A stretch of 64,000 bases of DNA. It comes from Bacteroides eggerthii. GTDB taxonomy: Bacteria > Bacteroidota > Bacteroidia > Bacteroidales > Bacteroidaceae. Where the stretch lies: contig NZ_CP102258.1 of NCBI RefSeq assembly GCF_025146565.1, positions 2,698,001 to 2,762,000 on the forward strand, written 5' to 3'. Positions 27,542 to 36,023 of the stretch are shown in pieces (the first letter of the stretch is position 1; every line of letters begins with the position of its first letter). Position numbers and translations under genes: made by a program. The notes under the pieces were generated by a model, which saw only the letters and a list, made by a program, of their open reading frames with translations, did no database searches and was not told where the DNA came from.

Positions 27542-28570
27542 ATGTTTCGATTTGAAGAACCTGCATATTTGTCCTTGTTGCTGTTGCTGCCTTTATTGGC
27601 AGCCTTTTACTTGTATTCCAATTATCGGAGACGAAGGAATATTCGTAAGTTCGGTGATCCGGTGCTGATGGCGCAATTAATGCCGGATGTGTCCAAGTAC
27701 CGTCCGGATGTGAAGTTTTGGATGGTATTTGCCGCTATCGGATTGTTTGCAGTGCTGCTGGCTCGTCCCCAATTCGGCTCTAAACTGGAGACTGTGAAAC
27801 GTCAGGGAGTGGAAGTGATGATTGCGCTGGATATCTCAAACTCAATGTTGGCGCAAGATGTACAGCCCAGCCGCTTGCAGAAAGCAAAAAGATTGGTGGC
27901 ACAGCTGGTGGACAAAATGGAAAATGACAAGGTAGGTATGATTGTTTTTGCGGGTGACGCTTTTACACAGCTTCCTATTACCAGTGATTATATATCGGCT
28001 AAGATGTTTTTGGAATCTATCGACCCTTCATTGATTTCTAAACAAGGTACGGCTATTGGAGCAGCCATTAATTTAGCTTCCCGCAGTTTTACTCCGCAAG
28101 AAGGCGTAGGACGTGCAATCATTGTCATAACAGATGGTGAAAATCACGAAGGTGGCGCGGTAGAAGCCGCTAAGGCTGCTGCCGAGAAGGGCATTCAGGT
28201 GAATGTACTCGGTGTGGGTATGCCCGAAGGAGCACCTATTCCGGCAGAAGGAACCAATGATTATCGTCGCGATCGTGACGGAAATGTTATTGTGACCCGT
28301 TTGAACGAGCAAATGTGTCAGGAGATCGCCAAATCCGGTAACGGCATATATGTGCGTGTAGATAATACGAATGGTGCCCAGAAGGCAATCAGTCAGGAAA
28401 TCAATAAGATGGCGAAAGCCGACGTAGAAACGCAAGTATATACAGAATTCAATGAGCAATTCCAGGCTGTGGCATGGATCATCTTATTGTTGCTGTTGGC
28501 AGAGATGCTGATATTGGAACGCAAGAACCCTCTGTTCCGTAATATTCATTTGTTTTCTAATAAGGAATGA
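27542..28570 (+). CDS. batB: BatB: membrane von Willebrand A protein
   Basis: A 342-residue paralogue of BatA with the same build: two N-terminal membrane helices, MIDAS ALDISNSM near 97, VFAGDAFTQLP, VITDGENHEGG and a C-terminal helix. BatA and BatB VWA domains are believed to form a complex. It overlaps the batC start by four bases. An A-rich leader with GTAAA repeats lies at 27511-27536. Confidence 0.93.
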   Translation: MFRFEEPAYLSLLLLLPLLAAFYLYSNYRRRRNIRKFGDPVLMAQLMPDVSKYRPDVKFWMVFAAIGLFAVLLARPQFGSKLETVKRQGVEVMIALDISNSMLAQDVQPSRLQKAKRLVAQLVDKMENDKVGMIVFAGDAFTQLPITSDYISAKMFLESIDPSLISKQGTAIGAAINLASRSFTPQEGVGRAIIVITDGENHEGGAVEAAKAAAEKGIQVNVLGVGMPEGAPIPAEGTNDYRRDRDGNVIVTRLNEQMCQEIAKSGNGIYVRVDNTNGAQKAISQEINKMAKADVETQVYTEFNEQFQAVAWIILLLLLAEMLILERKNPLFRNIHLFSNKE

Positions 28571-29274
28571 TGCGTATGTTACAGAAAAAATATATAGGAT
28601 TGGCTTTATTGCTGTTGGCGGCAGCTACGTCTTTCGCCCAAAAAGCCGAACGTGATTTTATCCGTAAGGGAAACCGCTTTTTTAATGATAGTGTATATGT
28701 CAATGCAGAAGTGAATTATCGCAAGGCATTGGAGGTAAATCCTCAGTCCACCGTTTCTATGTTTAACCTTGGAAATACGTTGGCACAGCAGAATAAGTTG
28801 CAGGAAGCTATGGAACAATATGTTGCAGCCACAAAGATAGAAAAAGACAAGGATGATTTAGCGCAGATTTATCATAATATGGGAGTGATTTTTCAGTCAC
28901 AGAAAGATTATGCTAAGGCGGTAGAAGCATACAAACAGTCGCTGCGCAATAATCCAAAGGATGATGAAACGCGTTATAACTTAGCTTTGGCCCAGAAAAT
29001 GCTGAAAGACCAACAGCAGGATCAACAAAATCAGGATCAAAATCAACAACAGCAGAAGCAAGACCAACAGGAAGACAAAAAGGACCAGAATAAAGATCAA
29101 CAGCAGAATAAAGAACAGCAACAACCACCTCAACCGCAAAAGAAGGATAACGAGATGTCTAAAGAGAATGCCGAACAGCTTTTGAATTCTGTTATGCAGG
29201 ATGAAAAGGATGTGCAGGATAAGGTAAAGAAGCAACAGGTTATCCAGGGTGGACGTTTGGAAAAAGATTGGTAA
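28567..29274 (+). CDS. batC: BatC: tetratricopeptide protein
   Basis: A 235-residue exported protein: signal peptide (LLLLAAATSFAQ), TPR repeats over residues about 25-140, then a striking glutamine/aspartate/lysine-rich tail (about 150-200, mostly Q, D and K) and a conserved end (SKENAEQLLNSVMQDEKDVQDKV). The tail is low complexity. ATG 28567 overlaps batB; a second ATG two codons later is also possible. Confidence 0.9.
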   Translation: MMRMLQKKYIGLALLLLAAATSFAQKAERDFIRKGNRFFNDSVYVNAEVNYRKALEVNPQSTVSMFNLGNTLAQQNKLQEAMEQYVAATKIEKDKDDLAQIYHNMGVIFQSQKDYAKAVEAYKQSLRNNPKDDETRYNLALAQKMLKDQQQDQQNQDQNQQQQKQDQQEDKKDQNKDQQQNKEQQQPPQPQKKDNEMSKENAEQLLNSVMQDEKDVQDKVKKQQVIQGGRLEKDW

Positions 29275-29297
29275 CAAACATAATTAGGAAATAATAT

Positions 29298-31139
29298 ATG
29301 AGAAAAATAGTTTTCTTATGGATAGCACTGATAATGGTCAGTTTGCATGCCTTTGCCGATGAAAAGGTATCGTTTACTGCATCTGCCCCCGATGCTGTAG
29401 CGGTGGGTGATCAGTTCAGGCTGTCGTATACAGTGACTACACAGAAAGTGAGAGATTTTCGGGTTCCTTCCATAAAAGGATTCGATGTACTTATGGGACC
29501 CAGCCGTTCACAACAGAAAAGTGTGCAGATTATTAATGGAGAAACTACCTCTACCAGCAGCATAACGTTTACATACATCTTGATGGCTACAAAGGAAGGC
29601 AGTTTTACTCTTCCCGGAGCTACCATAACCGCTGACGGTAACCAGATGGTTTCCAATGCAGTACATATAAATGTGCTTCCGGCAGACCAAGCAAATGGAG
29701 CGTCCTCCGGAAATAGTGGAAGACAAGGCGGAGCGGCAAGTCGTGCTTCATCGGGAACGTCAGTGTCAAATAGTGATCTATTTATTACTGCCACAGCCAG
29801 TAAGACTACTTTATATGAGCAAGAGGCTTTCTTGTTGACATATAAGATATATACTTTAGTTGATTTACGGGGCTTTGACAATGTCAAACTACCTGATTTC
29901 AAGGGATTCCATTCGCAAGAGGTGGAACTTCCCAATGACCGTAAATGGAGTCTTGAACACTACAAAGGAAGAAACTATCAGACAACCGTATACCGTCAAT
30001 TTGTGCTCTTTCCACAACAATCGGGTAAATTAACGATTGATGCGGCCCGTTTTGATGCGTCTATCGCTAAGGCTACTCAGGTGGCCGATCCGTTTGAAGC
30101 TTTCTTTAATGGCGGAAATAATTATGTGGAAGTAAAGAAAACATTGGCAACTCCCCAGTTGACAGTTGACGTAAAAGAACTGCCGGTAGGAAAGCCCGCA
30201 GGATTCTCTGGCGGAGTGGGAGAGTTCAGTATTTCTTCATCCATAAACAGTACGAACGTTAAAACAAACGATGCTGTTACAGTGAAACTTGTCATTTCCG
30301 GAACAGGCAACTTGAAGTTGATTTCCACTCCGGAAGTTAAGTTCCCTGAAGATTTTGAAGTTTATGATCCAAAGGTAGATAATAAGTTCCGTTTGACGAG
30401 TGCCGGACTTTCCGGTAGTCAGGTAATTGAATATCTTGCTATTCCTCGTAATGCCGGTACCTATAAGATTCCTGCTGTGGAGTTCAGCTATTTTGATATC
30501 AAATCTCGTTCTTATAAGACTTTGACCACTGAAGGCTATGAACTTCACGTTGAAAAGGGAAGTGGTAATGCGGCACAAACCATTGCTAACTTCACTAATA
30601 AGGAGGATTTAAAGGTATTGAATGAGGATATTCGTTATATTAAGCAAAATGACGTCACTCTTTCTCGGAAGGGCGATTTCTTCTTTGGCTCTCTGCTATG
30701 CTGGTTATTCTATATTGTGCCTGGAGTTGTATTCATCTTGTTCTTTATCATTTATCGTAAACAAATAGCAGCCAATGCCAATGTTGCTAAAATGCGTACG
30801 AAGAAAGCAAATAAAGTTGCTGTGAAACGTATGAAAATGGCTGGTAGACTATTGGCCGATGGTAAGAAAGATGCATTTTATGATGAAGTGTTGAAAGCGC
30901 TTTGGGGATATATTAGTGACAAATTGAATATCCCGGTTTCACGCTTGTCTAAAGATAATGTTGAAGGAGAACTTCGTAATTACGGTGTGGATGATGCACT
31001 GATAAAAGAGTTCCTTGATGCATTGAATAATTGTGAGTTCGCTCGTTTTGCTCCTGGGGATGATAATCAGGCTATGGATAAAGTTTATTCAGATTCTTTG
31101 GAGGTTATCAGCAAAATGGAAAGCTCTATAAAACATTAA
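29298..31139 (+). CDS. batD: BatD: large periplasmic beta-domain membrane protein
   Basis: A 613-residue protein with a signal peptide (MRKIVFLWIALIMVSLHAFA), several immunoglobulin-like beta domains across the periplasmic part, and a membrane helix near 475-500 (LLCWLFYIVPGVVFILFFII) leading to a cytoplasmic domain of about 110 residues. The N-terminal line VSFTASAPDAVAVGDQFRLSYTV is typical of the BatD/oxygen-tolerance family (DUF4381-independent). It lies 23 bp after batC and 13 bp before batE. Confidence 0.93.
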   Translation: MRKIVFLWIALIMVSLHAFADEKVSFTASAPDAVAVGDQFRLSYTVTTQKVRDFRVPSIKGFDVLMGPSRSQQKSVQIINGETTSTSSITFTYILMATKEGSFTLPGATITADGNQMVSNAVHINVLPADQANGASSGNSGRQGGAASRASSGTSVSNSDLFITATASKTTLYEQEAFLLTYKIYTLVDLRGFDNVKLPDFKGFHSQEVELPNDRKWSLEHYKGRNYQTTVYRQFVLFPQQSGKLTIDAARFDASIAKATQVADPFEAFFNGGNNYVEVKKTLATPQLTVDVKELPVGKPAGFSGGVGEFSISSSINSTNVKTNDAVTVKLVISGTGNLKLISTPEVKFPEDFEVYDPKVDNKFRLTSAGLSGSQVIEYLAIPRNAGTYKIPAVEFSYFDIKSRSYKTLTTEGYELHVEKGSGNAAQTIANFTNKEDLKVLNEDIRYIKQNDVTLSRKGDFFFGSLLCWLFYIVPGVVFILFFIIYRKQIAANANVAKMRTKKANKVAVKRMKMAGRLLADGKKDAFYDEVLKALWGYISDKLNIPVSRLSKDNVEGELRNYGVDDALIKEFLDALNNCEFARFAPGDDNQAMDKVYSDSLEVISKMESSIKH

Positions 31140-31152
31140 TTGGGAGGACACT

Positions 31153-31998
31153 ATGATGAAGAAAATAATATCCTTAACATTTGGATTGCTGATGACAATG
31201 GCTGCTTGGGGACAAAGTTCTGCAGCAGTAGATACTTTGACTCCTGCGCAAGATTCAGTCTCTATCGGTTCACATACGGAATTCGCAGCAGCTAAGATCT
31301 CAGATGATAATGTGACTAAAGCAGAGGGTGATAGTGCATATATGCGAAATGATTATGCTTCTGCCATTCAAATTTATGAGAGTCTATTAAAGAAAGGGGA
31401 AGCGGCAGAAATCTATTATAATTTAGGTAATAGTTATTACAAAGCCGATGATATAGCCAAAGCAATTCTAAATTATGAACGTGCTTTGTTATTGCAACCT
31501 GGCAATGCGGATATTCGTGCTAATTTAGAGATTGCGCGTTCTAAAACGATAGATAAAGTAGTCTCGGTGCCTGATATCTTTTTTGTAGCCTGGGTGAAGT
31601 CTTTGATAAATTGTTTAAGTGTAGATGCATGGGCTAAGTTAGGAATCGTATTCTTTATTCTTTTACTTATATCATTTTCTCTTTTTTTCCTTTTCAAACA
31701 GATTGTGTGGAAGAAGAGTGGGTTTATAGCCGGAATTGTATTCTTGTTTCTTGTTGTCTTGAGTAACATCTTTGCTTCAGAACAAAAAAGCGAGTTGGTG
31801 AATAGAAATAAAGCTATTATTTTATCTCCCAGTGTTACAGTACGAAGTACTCCCAGTGAGAGTGGCACCAGTTTGTTTATTCTGCATGAGGGACATAAAA
31901 TAGAGGTTAAGGATAATTCTATGCGCGAATGGAAAGAAATTCGTCTGGAAGATGGTAAAGTAGGATGGGTTCCTACTTCTGCAATAGAAGTGATTTAG
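31153..31998 (+). CDS. batE: BatE: TPR and SH3 membrane protein
   Basis: A 281-residue protein. Signal peptide at 1-20, TPR repeats at about 60-125 (AEIYYNLGNSYYKADDIAKAILNYERALLLQPGNADIRANLEIA), two membrane helices around 160-205, and a C-terminal bacterial SH3 domain (PSVTVRSTPSESGTSLFILHEGHKIEV to GWVPTSAIEVI). It is the last gene of the Bat operon and is followed by a strong hairpin. Confidence 0.93.
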   Translation: MMKKIISLTFGLLMTMAAWGQSSAAVDTLTPAQDSVSIGSHTEFAAAKISDDNVTKAEGDSAYMRNDYASAIQIYESLLKKGEAAEIYYNLGNSYYKADDIAKAILNYERALLLQPGNADIRANLEIARSKTIDKVVSVPDIFFVAWVKSLINCLSVDAWAKLGIVFFILLLISFSLFFLFKQIVWKKSGFIAGIVFLFLVVLSNIFASEQKSELVNRNKAIILSPSVTVRSTPSESGTSLFILHEGHKIEVKDNSMREWKEIRLEDGKVGWVPTSAIEVI

Positions 31999-32020
31999 AG
32001 ATAGTTTATTGCCGAATAGT

Positions 32021-32076
32021 AAAGCCCGCATGGGATATAAAAGGTGTTTTTCCTGTTTATATTTCATACGGGCTTT
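32021..32076 (+). terminator. Terminator after the Bat operon
   Basis: AAAGCCCG near 32021 pairs with CGGGCTTT at 32069-32076, and the stem is extended by ATATAAA/TTTATAT pairing. It lies 23 bp after batE. Confidence 0.7.
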
Positions 32077-32200
32077 TGAGGTATTTATAGAATGTTAAAC
32101 ATATAACAGAAAAATACAAGTAAATAGTTTGTTTTATCTTTTTTTTTCCTTAAGTTTATAGCGTGATAAAACAATATCCAAAGTATTAACCATTAAATTT

Positions 32201-32482
32201 ATGAATATGAGAACGATAACATTTAATGAACTCCGTAAGATCAAAGACTCATTACCCAGCGGTAGTATGCATAGAATAGCCGATGAACTCGGACTTAACG
32301 TTGACACTGTAAGAAACTTTTTTGGTGGCCACAACTTTAAGGAAGGCAAGAGTGTTGGGATTCATTTGGAACCAGGTCCTGATGGTGGTTTAGTAATGAT
32401 TGATGATACTACAGTCCTGGATCGGGCTTTGAAGATTTTAGATGAGATTGCAGGCGAAGCTGTAGAACCCGTTCGGGCTTAA
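32201..32482 (+). CDS. Small helix-turn-helix DNA-binding protein
   Basis: A 93-residue protein whose first half reads like a short HTH (SGSMHRIADELGLNVDTVRNFFGG, residues about 20-43). The rest is an unfamiliar conserved-looking tail (HLEPGPDGGLVMIDDTTVLDRALKILDEIAG). The second in-frame ATG at 32207 is an equally good start. It stands alone between two terminators. I know similar short proteins from Bacteroides genomes but no function. Confidence 0.75.
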   Translation: MNMRTITFNELRKIKDSLPSGSMHRIADELGLNVDTVRNFFGGHNFKEGKSVGIHLEPGPDGGLVMIDDTTVLDRALKILDEIAGEAVEPVRA

Positions 32483-32496
32483 GAAAAATTAAAAAG

Positions 32497-32532
32497 AATC
32501 CCAATTGCTGAGAAACAATTGGGATTTCTTGT
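32497..32532 (+). terminator. Terminator after the small HTH gene
   Basis: AATCCCAATTG pairs exactly with CAATTGGGATT at 32516-32526 and is followed by TTCTTG. Confidence 0.75.
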
Positions 32533-32564
32533 TTGTTTTTATAAACAATCTAATTGGATAACTT

Positions 32565-33695
32565 ATGGAAGATAAATTAGTAACATTAGCTATTCTGACG
32601 TATGCAAAGGCACAGATACTGAAGAATGTTCTTGAAAATGAGGGCATTGAAACTTATATTCATAATGTGAATCAAATACAGCCGGTCGTATCCTCCGGTG
32701 TGCGTGTTCGTATTAAAGAAAGTGATTTACCGCATGCTTTGAAAATTACTGAAAGTTCAGCATGGCTGTCTGAAGAGGTGGTAGGAGAAAAGGCTCCAAA
32801 AATAGAGAAGGGAAGTAATAAAGTTGTGATTCCTGTTGATTTTTCAAATTATTCATTGAAAGCGTGTGAATTTGGCTTCAATTTTGCAAAAAACATAGAT
32901 GCTGAAGTTGTTTTACTCCATGTTTATTTTACACCTATTTATGCTACGTCATTACCATATGGTGATGTTTTTAACTATCAGTTGAGCGATGAAGAAAATG
33001 TAAGAAGTATATTACAAAAAGTTCATGCAGATTTAAATGTTTTGTCTGATAAGGTAAAAGTCAAAGTCGCTTCTGGGGAGTTTCCTGATGTAAAATATGT
33101 TTGTGTGTTGAGAGAAGGTATTCCGGAAGAAGAAATATTACGTTATGCCAAAGAATATCGTCCGGTGATCATTATAATGGGAACACGTGGTAAAAATCAA
33201 AAGGATATTGATTTAATTGGCAGTGTGACAGCTGAGGTCATTGAACGTAGTCGTGTGCCCGTTCTGGCTATTCCTGAAAATACGCCATTCAAACAATTTA
33301 GTGAAGTGAAGCGTGTGGCGTTTATTACAAATTTTGATCAACGGGATTTAATCGCCTTTGATTCACTAATTAATAGTTTGAAACCATTCCATTTTTCTAT
33401 ATCTCTAATTCATCTTACTGATGTAAGCAACACTTGGAATGAGATTAAATTAGGTGGTATTAAAGAGTATTTCCAAAAACAATATCCACAATTAGAGATT
33501 TATTATGATGTAGTAAAGAATGATGATTTATTGAATAGCTTAGATAATTATATTAAAACCAATCATATAGGTATTATTGCATTGACATCATATAAGAGAA
33601 ATATATTTTCTCGTTTATTCAATCCTGGAATTGCGAGAAAGATGATATTTCATTCTGATACACCATTACTGGTAATTTGTGGGCGTTCTAATTGA
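32565..33695 (+). CDS. Universal stress protein with N-terminal DUF2007-like domain
   Basis: A 376-residue protein. Residues 1-70 look like the DUF2007 putative signal-transducing domain (LAILTYAKAQILKNVLENEGIETYIHNVN). Two UspA-type alpha/beta repeats follow at about 85-235 and 245-376. The first keeps the ATP-binding type line IIIMGTRGKNQKDIDLIGSVTAEVIERSRVPVLAI; the second is degenerate. The N-terminal domain on a Usp is found in Bacteroidetes. Ligand and role are not known. It is the last host gene before the provirus. Confidence 0.88.
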   Translation: MEDKLVTLAILTYAKAQILKNVLENEGIETYIHNVNQIQPVVSSGVRVRIKESDLPHALKITESSAWLSEEVVGEKAPKIEKGSNKVVIPVDFSNYSLKACEFGFNFAKNIDAEVVLLHVYFTPIYATSLPYGDVFNYQLSDEENVRSILQKVHADLNVLSDKVKVKVASGEFPDVKYVCVLREGIPEEEILRYAKEYRPVIIIMGTRGKNQKDIDLIGSVTAEVIERSRVPVLAIPENTPFKQFSEVKRVAFITNFDQRDLIAFDSLINSLKPFHFSISLIHLTDVSNTWNEIKLGGIKEYFQKQYPQLEIYYDVVKNDDLLNSLDNYIKTNHIGIIALTSYKRNIFSRLFNPGIARKMIFHSDTPLLVICGRSN

Positions 33696-33727
33696 TTTCT
33701 ATTTGCTTTGATTATAGGAGGAATTAT

Positions 33728-33759
33728 AATTCTACAATATCATGAATGTGTTTAATATA
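33728..33759 (+). other. Left provirus junction, dif-like repeat (attL)
   Basis: AATTCTACAATATCATGA is followed by ATGTGTTTAATATA. The same sequence recurs at 39739-39770 with two mismatches, 6011 bp away. The first 18 bp are identical. The two differences fall at the start of the presumed XerD arm. Here that arm reads ATGTGTTTAAT, which agrees with the E. coli dif XerD arm at 8 of 11 bases. Confidence 0.8.
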
Positions 33760-33801
33760 AAATATTAACAGATGTAATATTGTATTTAACATAAAGATAC
33801 A

Positions 33802-34002
33802 TTAAAAACGTAATATTCGATAAGTAATGTGATATAAACCGTCAACATAGGCAATAATAAGCTGCATAATAGGAAAGCCATTCAATAATATGTGCAATCC
33901 GTCAAACTGATATAACCGTACAACAGATAAAGAAGACAGGAAATCAAATATTTCCATTAAGTCATGAAAGGGTATAGGACACCATTGTATAGAGTAATTC
34001 AT
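33802..34002 (-). CDS. Small provirus-end ORF, unknown
   Basis: A 66-residue hydrophobic-rich frame (MNYSIQWCPIPFHDLMEIFDF to YRILRF) with ATG at 34002. It lies after the likely operon terminator at 34057-34082 and before the left junction. Nothing in it is recognisable. It may be a minor phage gene with its own expression, or may not be translated at all. Confidence 0.4.
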   Translation of the reverse strand: MNYSIQWCPIPFHDLMEIFDFLSSLSVVRLYQFDGLHILLNGFPIMQLIIAYVDGLYHITYRILRF

Positions 34003-34048
34003 AATGTAAAGATTTTTATACTGTCATTTTTCGTATAATAGGACAAGA

Positions 34049-34082
34049 AAAGAAGACGGCCGAAATATTCATTAATCGGCCG
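34049..34082 (-). terminator. Terminator of the provirus operon
   Basis: CGGCCGA at 34057-34063 and TCGGCCG at 34076-34082 form a stem. Read on the minus strand it is followed by a TCTTCTTTTCTT stretch. Confidence 0.65.
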
Positions 34083-34106
34083 CCTTTCAGGAAAATGACT
34101 AAGGTT

Positions 34107-34199
34107 TTACTTAAATAAATTACGAATAGCCTTGAATATACAATAATACACAAAGCAACCAATAGGCAAAATAAGAAGCCAAATTAAAGAAGTATTCAT
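34107..34199 (-). CDS. Tiny hydrophobic phage peptide (30 aa)
   Basis: An ATG at 34199 opens 30 codons that end in TAA at 34107-34109. The product begins MNTSLIWLLILPIGCFVYY and ends with basic residues (KAIRNLFK). This is one membrane-spanning helix with a positively charged tail. It lies 42 bp downstream of the pilot-protein gene and before the hairpin terminator, so it sits inside the operon. Size and pattern would suit a lysis or membrane peptide, but no family is recognised. Confidence 0.5.
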   Translation of the reverse strand: MNTSLIWLLILPIGCFVYYCIFKAIRNLFK

Positions 34200-34241
34200 A
34201 CAATTTAATATTTATATTAAAAACAATACAAATATATAAAA

Positions 34242-35348
34242 TTATTTATGAACACCGTCAGGAACGCCAAATGAACTAAATGCACGAGACATAGTTTTAA
34301 AAATACCTACTTTATCAGTATCATAAATAGCATTAAATAAAGACTCCTTAACTAATTTCACGCGGTCACGATAAGTTTCTGCATCATACTGATTCTGCAT
34401 AGCCTGTCCATTAGCACGAACAATAGTTTCAGCAAGTTTCTCAATTTCATGCCGAGCTTGTTTTTCAGTAAGATTCTTTTGTGCATACTTCAATGCAATA
34501 TCGGCAGCACCTAAAGCCAACTGTGTTCTTTGTTCATACGGCAAAAATTTAAGTTGTTGTTCACGCAACAAATTTTCAGTAACAGCAATCTTTGTTTGAG
34601 CCTGTATTTGACGAACATTCTCATTATTAACAGCAACCTGCGATGCAGAGAGATCCTTTTGAATAGAAGAGAGAACACGCTGGATAGCTACACGTTCATC
34701 ATCATTCTTAGCTTCATTATAAGTCTTATACAATTCAGCAATTGCTTTACTTGCAATATACTTACCTTCAATGCGCAAATTATCGGCTTGTGCATTCTGA
34801 ATATTACGTTGAGAACCTGTCATAATGGTATCAATAGCATGTCCAAGTCCTTGCATAACACCTGAATAATCAGCAGAATAGGGAGTAGCGGTAGGAGGTT
34901 GAACACCTTGTGCACTGGGAGAACCAGCAGACGGGGCAGAACCTTGTGTTCCTGATACAGAACCAGCAACACCAGCAGAACCACCATTCATCATCATATA
35001 GGGATTCAAACCAGCAGCTTCCAAACGTGCACGTTGGGCAGACGGGTCATTATACTCGTTTTGCTTATTCCACATTTCAGTCTGGTAAGCTTTATTATCC
35101 TCATACAACTTCCAAGCATTCGCCTTTTGGTCGTCATAGAATTTCCATTGGTCACCTAACTGTGTCTGATACATTTCCTTATTATAAGCAATCTGTTTAT
35201 CAAACATCTTTTCATTAAAGGCATTGTTCATTTGAGCAATTTCCTTGTTGGCTTGATTCTGCATATGAGTAGTAGAAGCACCACCAATAAGGGAAGTACC
35301 TGCACCAATAGCAGAACCGACAATACCAGTCATAGCAGCAGCACCCAT
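34242..35348 (-). CDS. Microvirus DNA pilot protein (VP2)
   Basis: A 368-residue minor capsid protein. It begins with a Gly/Ala-rich hydrophobic segment (GIVGSAIGAGTSLIGGAS, residues about 9-26). Long helical regions rich in Asn and Gln follow (NKEIAQMNNAFNEKMFDKQIAYNKEMYQTQLG), then a Pro/Ser/Gly-rich stretch around 105-155 with the typical ARLEAAGLNPYMMMNGG line. Pilot proteins are carried in the virion and help the ssDNA enter the cell. It is the last large gene of the operon. Confidence 0.88.
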   Translation of the reverse strand: MGAAAMTGIVGSAIGAGTSLIGGASTTHMQNQANKEIAQMNNAFNEKMFDKQIAYNKEMYQTQLGDQWKFYDDQKANAWKLYEDNKAYQTEMWNKQNEYNDPSAQRARLEAAGLNPYMMMNGGSAGVAGSVSGTQGSAPSAGSPSAQGVQPPTATPYSADYSGVMQGLGHAIDTIMTGSQRNIQNAQADNLRIEGKYIASKAIAELYKTYNEAKNDDERVAIQRVLSSIQKDLSASQVAVNNENVRQIQAQTKIAVTENLLREQQLKFLPYEQRTQLALGAADIALKYAQKNLTEKQARHEIEKLAETIVRANGQAMQNQYDAETYRDRVKLVKESLFNAIYDTDKVGIFKTMSRAFSSFGVPDGVHK

Positions 35349-35404
35349 AATTCAATATTTTTATAATTACACATAACTTTATATTTCAAAGGTATTATTT
35401 CATA

Positions 35405-35515
35405 GGGCATAGCCCTGGAGCCCCCCCTTAAAAGGGGACCCCCCAGTTAAGGTTTAGGTTAAAAAATAAAAGGGGAGACTGCTCGCAGGCTCTTTTTTAT
35501 TTTAGAACTGAAGAC
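35405..35515 (-). other. GC-tract and hairpin region between VP3 and VP2
   Basis: The 187-bp gap between VP3 and VP2 holds C- and G-tracts (CCCCCCC at 35421 and GGGGACCCCCC at 35434) that can pair as CCCCTT-AA-AAGGGG. It also holds a second imperfect hairpin at about 35466-35506, where AAAATAAAAGG.. opposes ..CTTTTTTATTTT. The tracts contrast with the AT-rich phage. Possible roles are a transcription-attenuation site, a packaging signal or an origin-related structure. Confidence 0.5.
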
Positions 35516-35535
35516 CATAACCGAGGGAAAAATAA

Positions 35536-36003
35536 TTACTCAGCAACAGGAGCAGGCTCAGGAGGAGGAGTAGGTTCAGAAACTGGTTGAATTTCAACAG
35601 CAGCGGCGGCAATCATTGCATCCTGAGAACTCATAAGATACTGAGACCAAGCCATTAACTCACTCGGTGTCTGAATAAATCTTGACTTAACAAATGAACA
35701 TAACTGCTCATCAGTCATCTTTTTACGCAAATCTGACATTTTAGGCTCGGAAACAGACAAATTGTCAAAATATTCAACAAGCTGCGAACGTGTAAGCTTA
35801 TCCAAACGTTGCTGATTAAACAACATATAAATATCAGAAGTAATACGAATAGATTTCTTACCGTCACACTCTATTTCCTGAAACATAAATTCATGAAGAG
35901 GAGAGGGTTCTACAAACTCACTACCTGACAATACGGCAGAATTAACATTATTAGGTTGAAACTTATCTACATAAGGTTCAACACGTCGTTTTATACACCA
36001 CAT
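35536..36003 (-). CDS. Microvirus internal scaffold-like protein (VP3)
   Basis: A 155-residue protein with a charged body (SDIYMLFNQQRLDKLTRSQLVEYFDNLS) and a Pro/Ala/Glu-rich tail (PVSEPTPPPEPAPVAE). It lies 21 bp after VP1. Position, size and composition fit the internal scaffolding protein of this phage group. Sequence similarity to named VP3 proteins could not be tested. Confidence 0.75.
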   Translation of the reverse strand: MWCIKRRVEPYVDKFQPNNVNSAVLSGSEFVEPSPLHEFMFQEIECDGKKSIRITSDIYMLFNQQRLDKLTRSQLVEYFDNLSVSEPKMSDLRKKMTDEQLCSFVKSRFIQTPSELMAWSQYLMSSQDAMIAAAAVEIQPVSEPTPPPEPAPVAE

Positions 36004-36023
36004 AAAAAATAATATTAAGTTAA

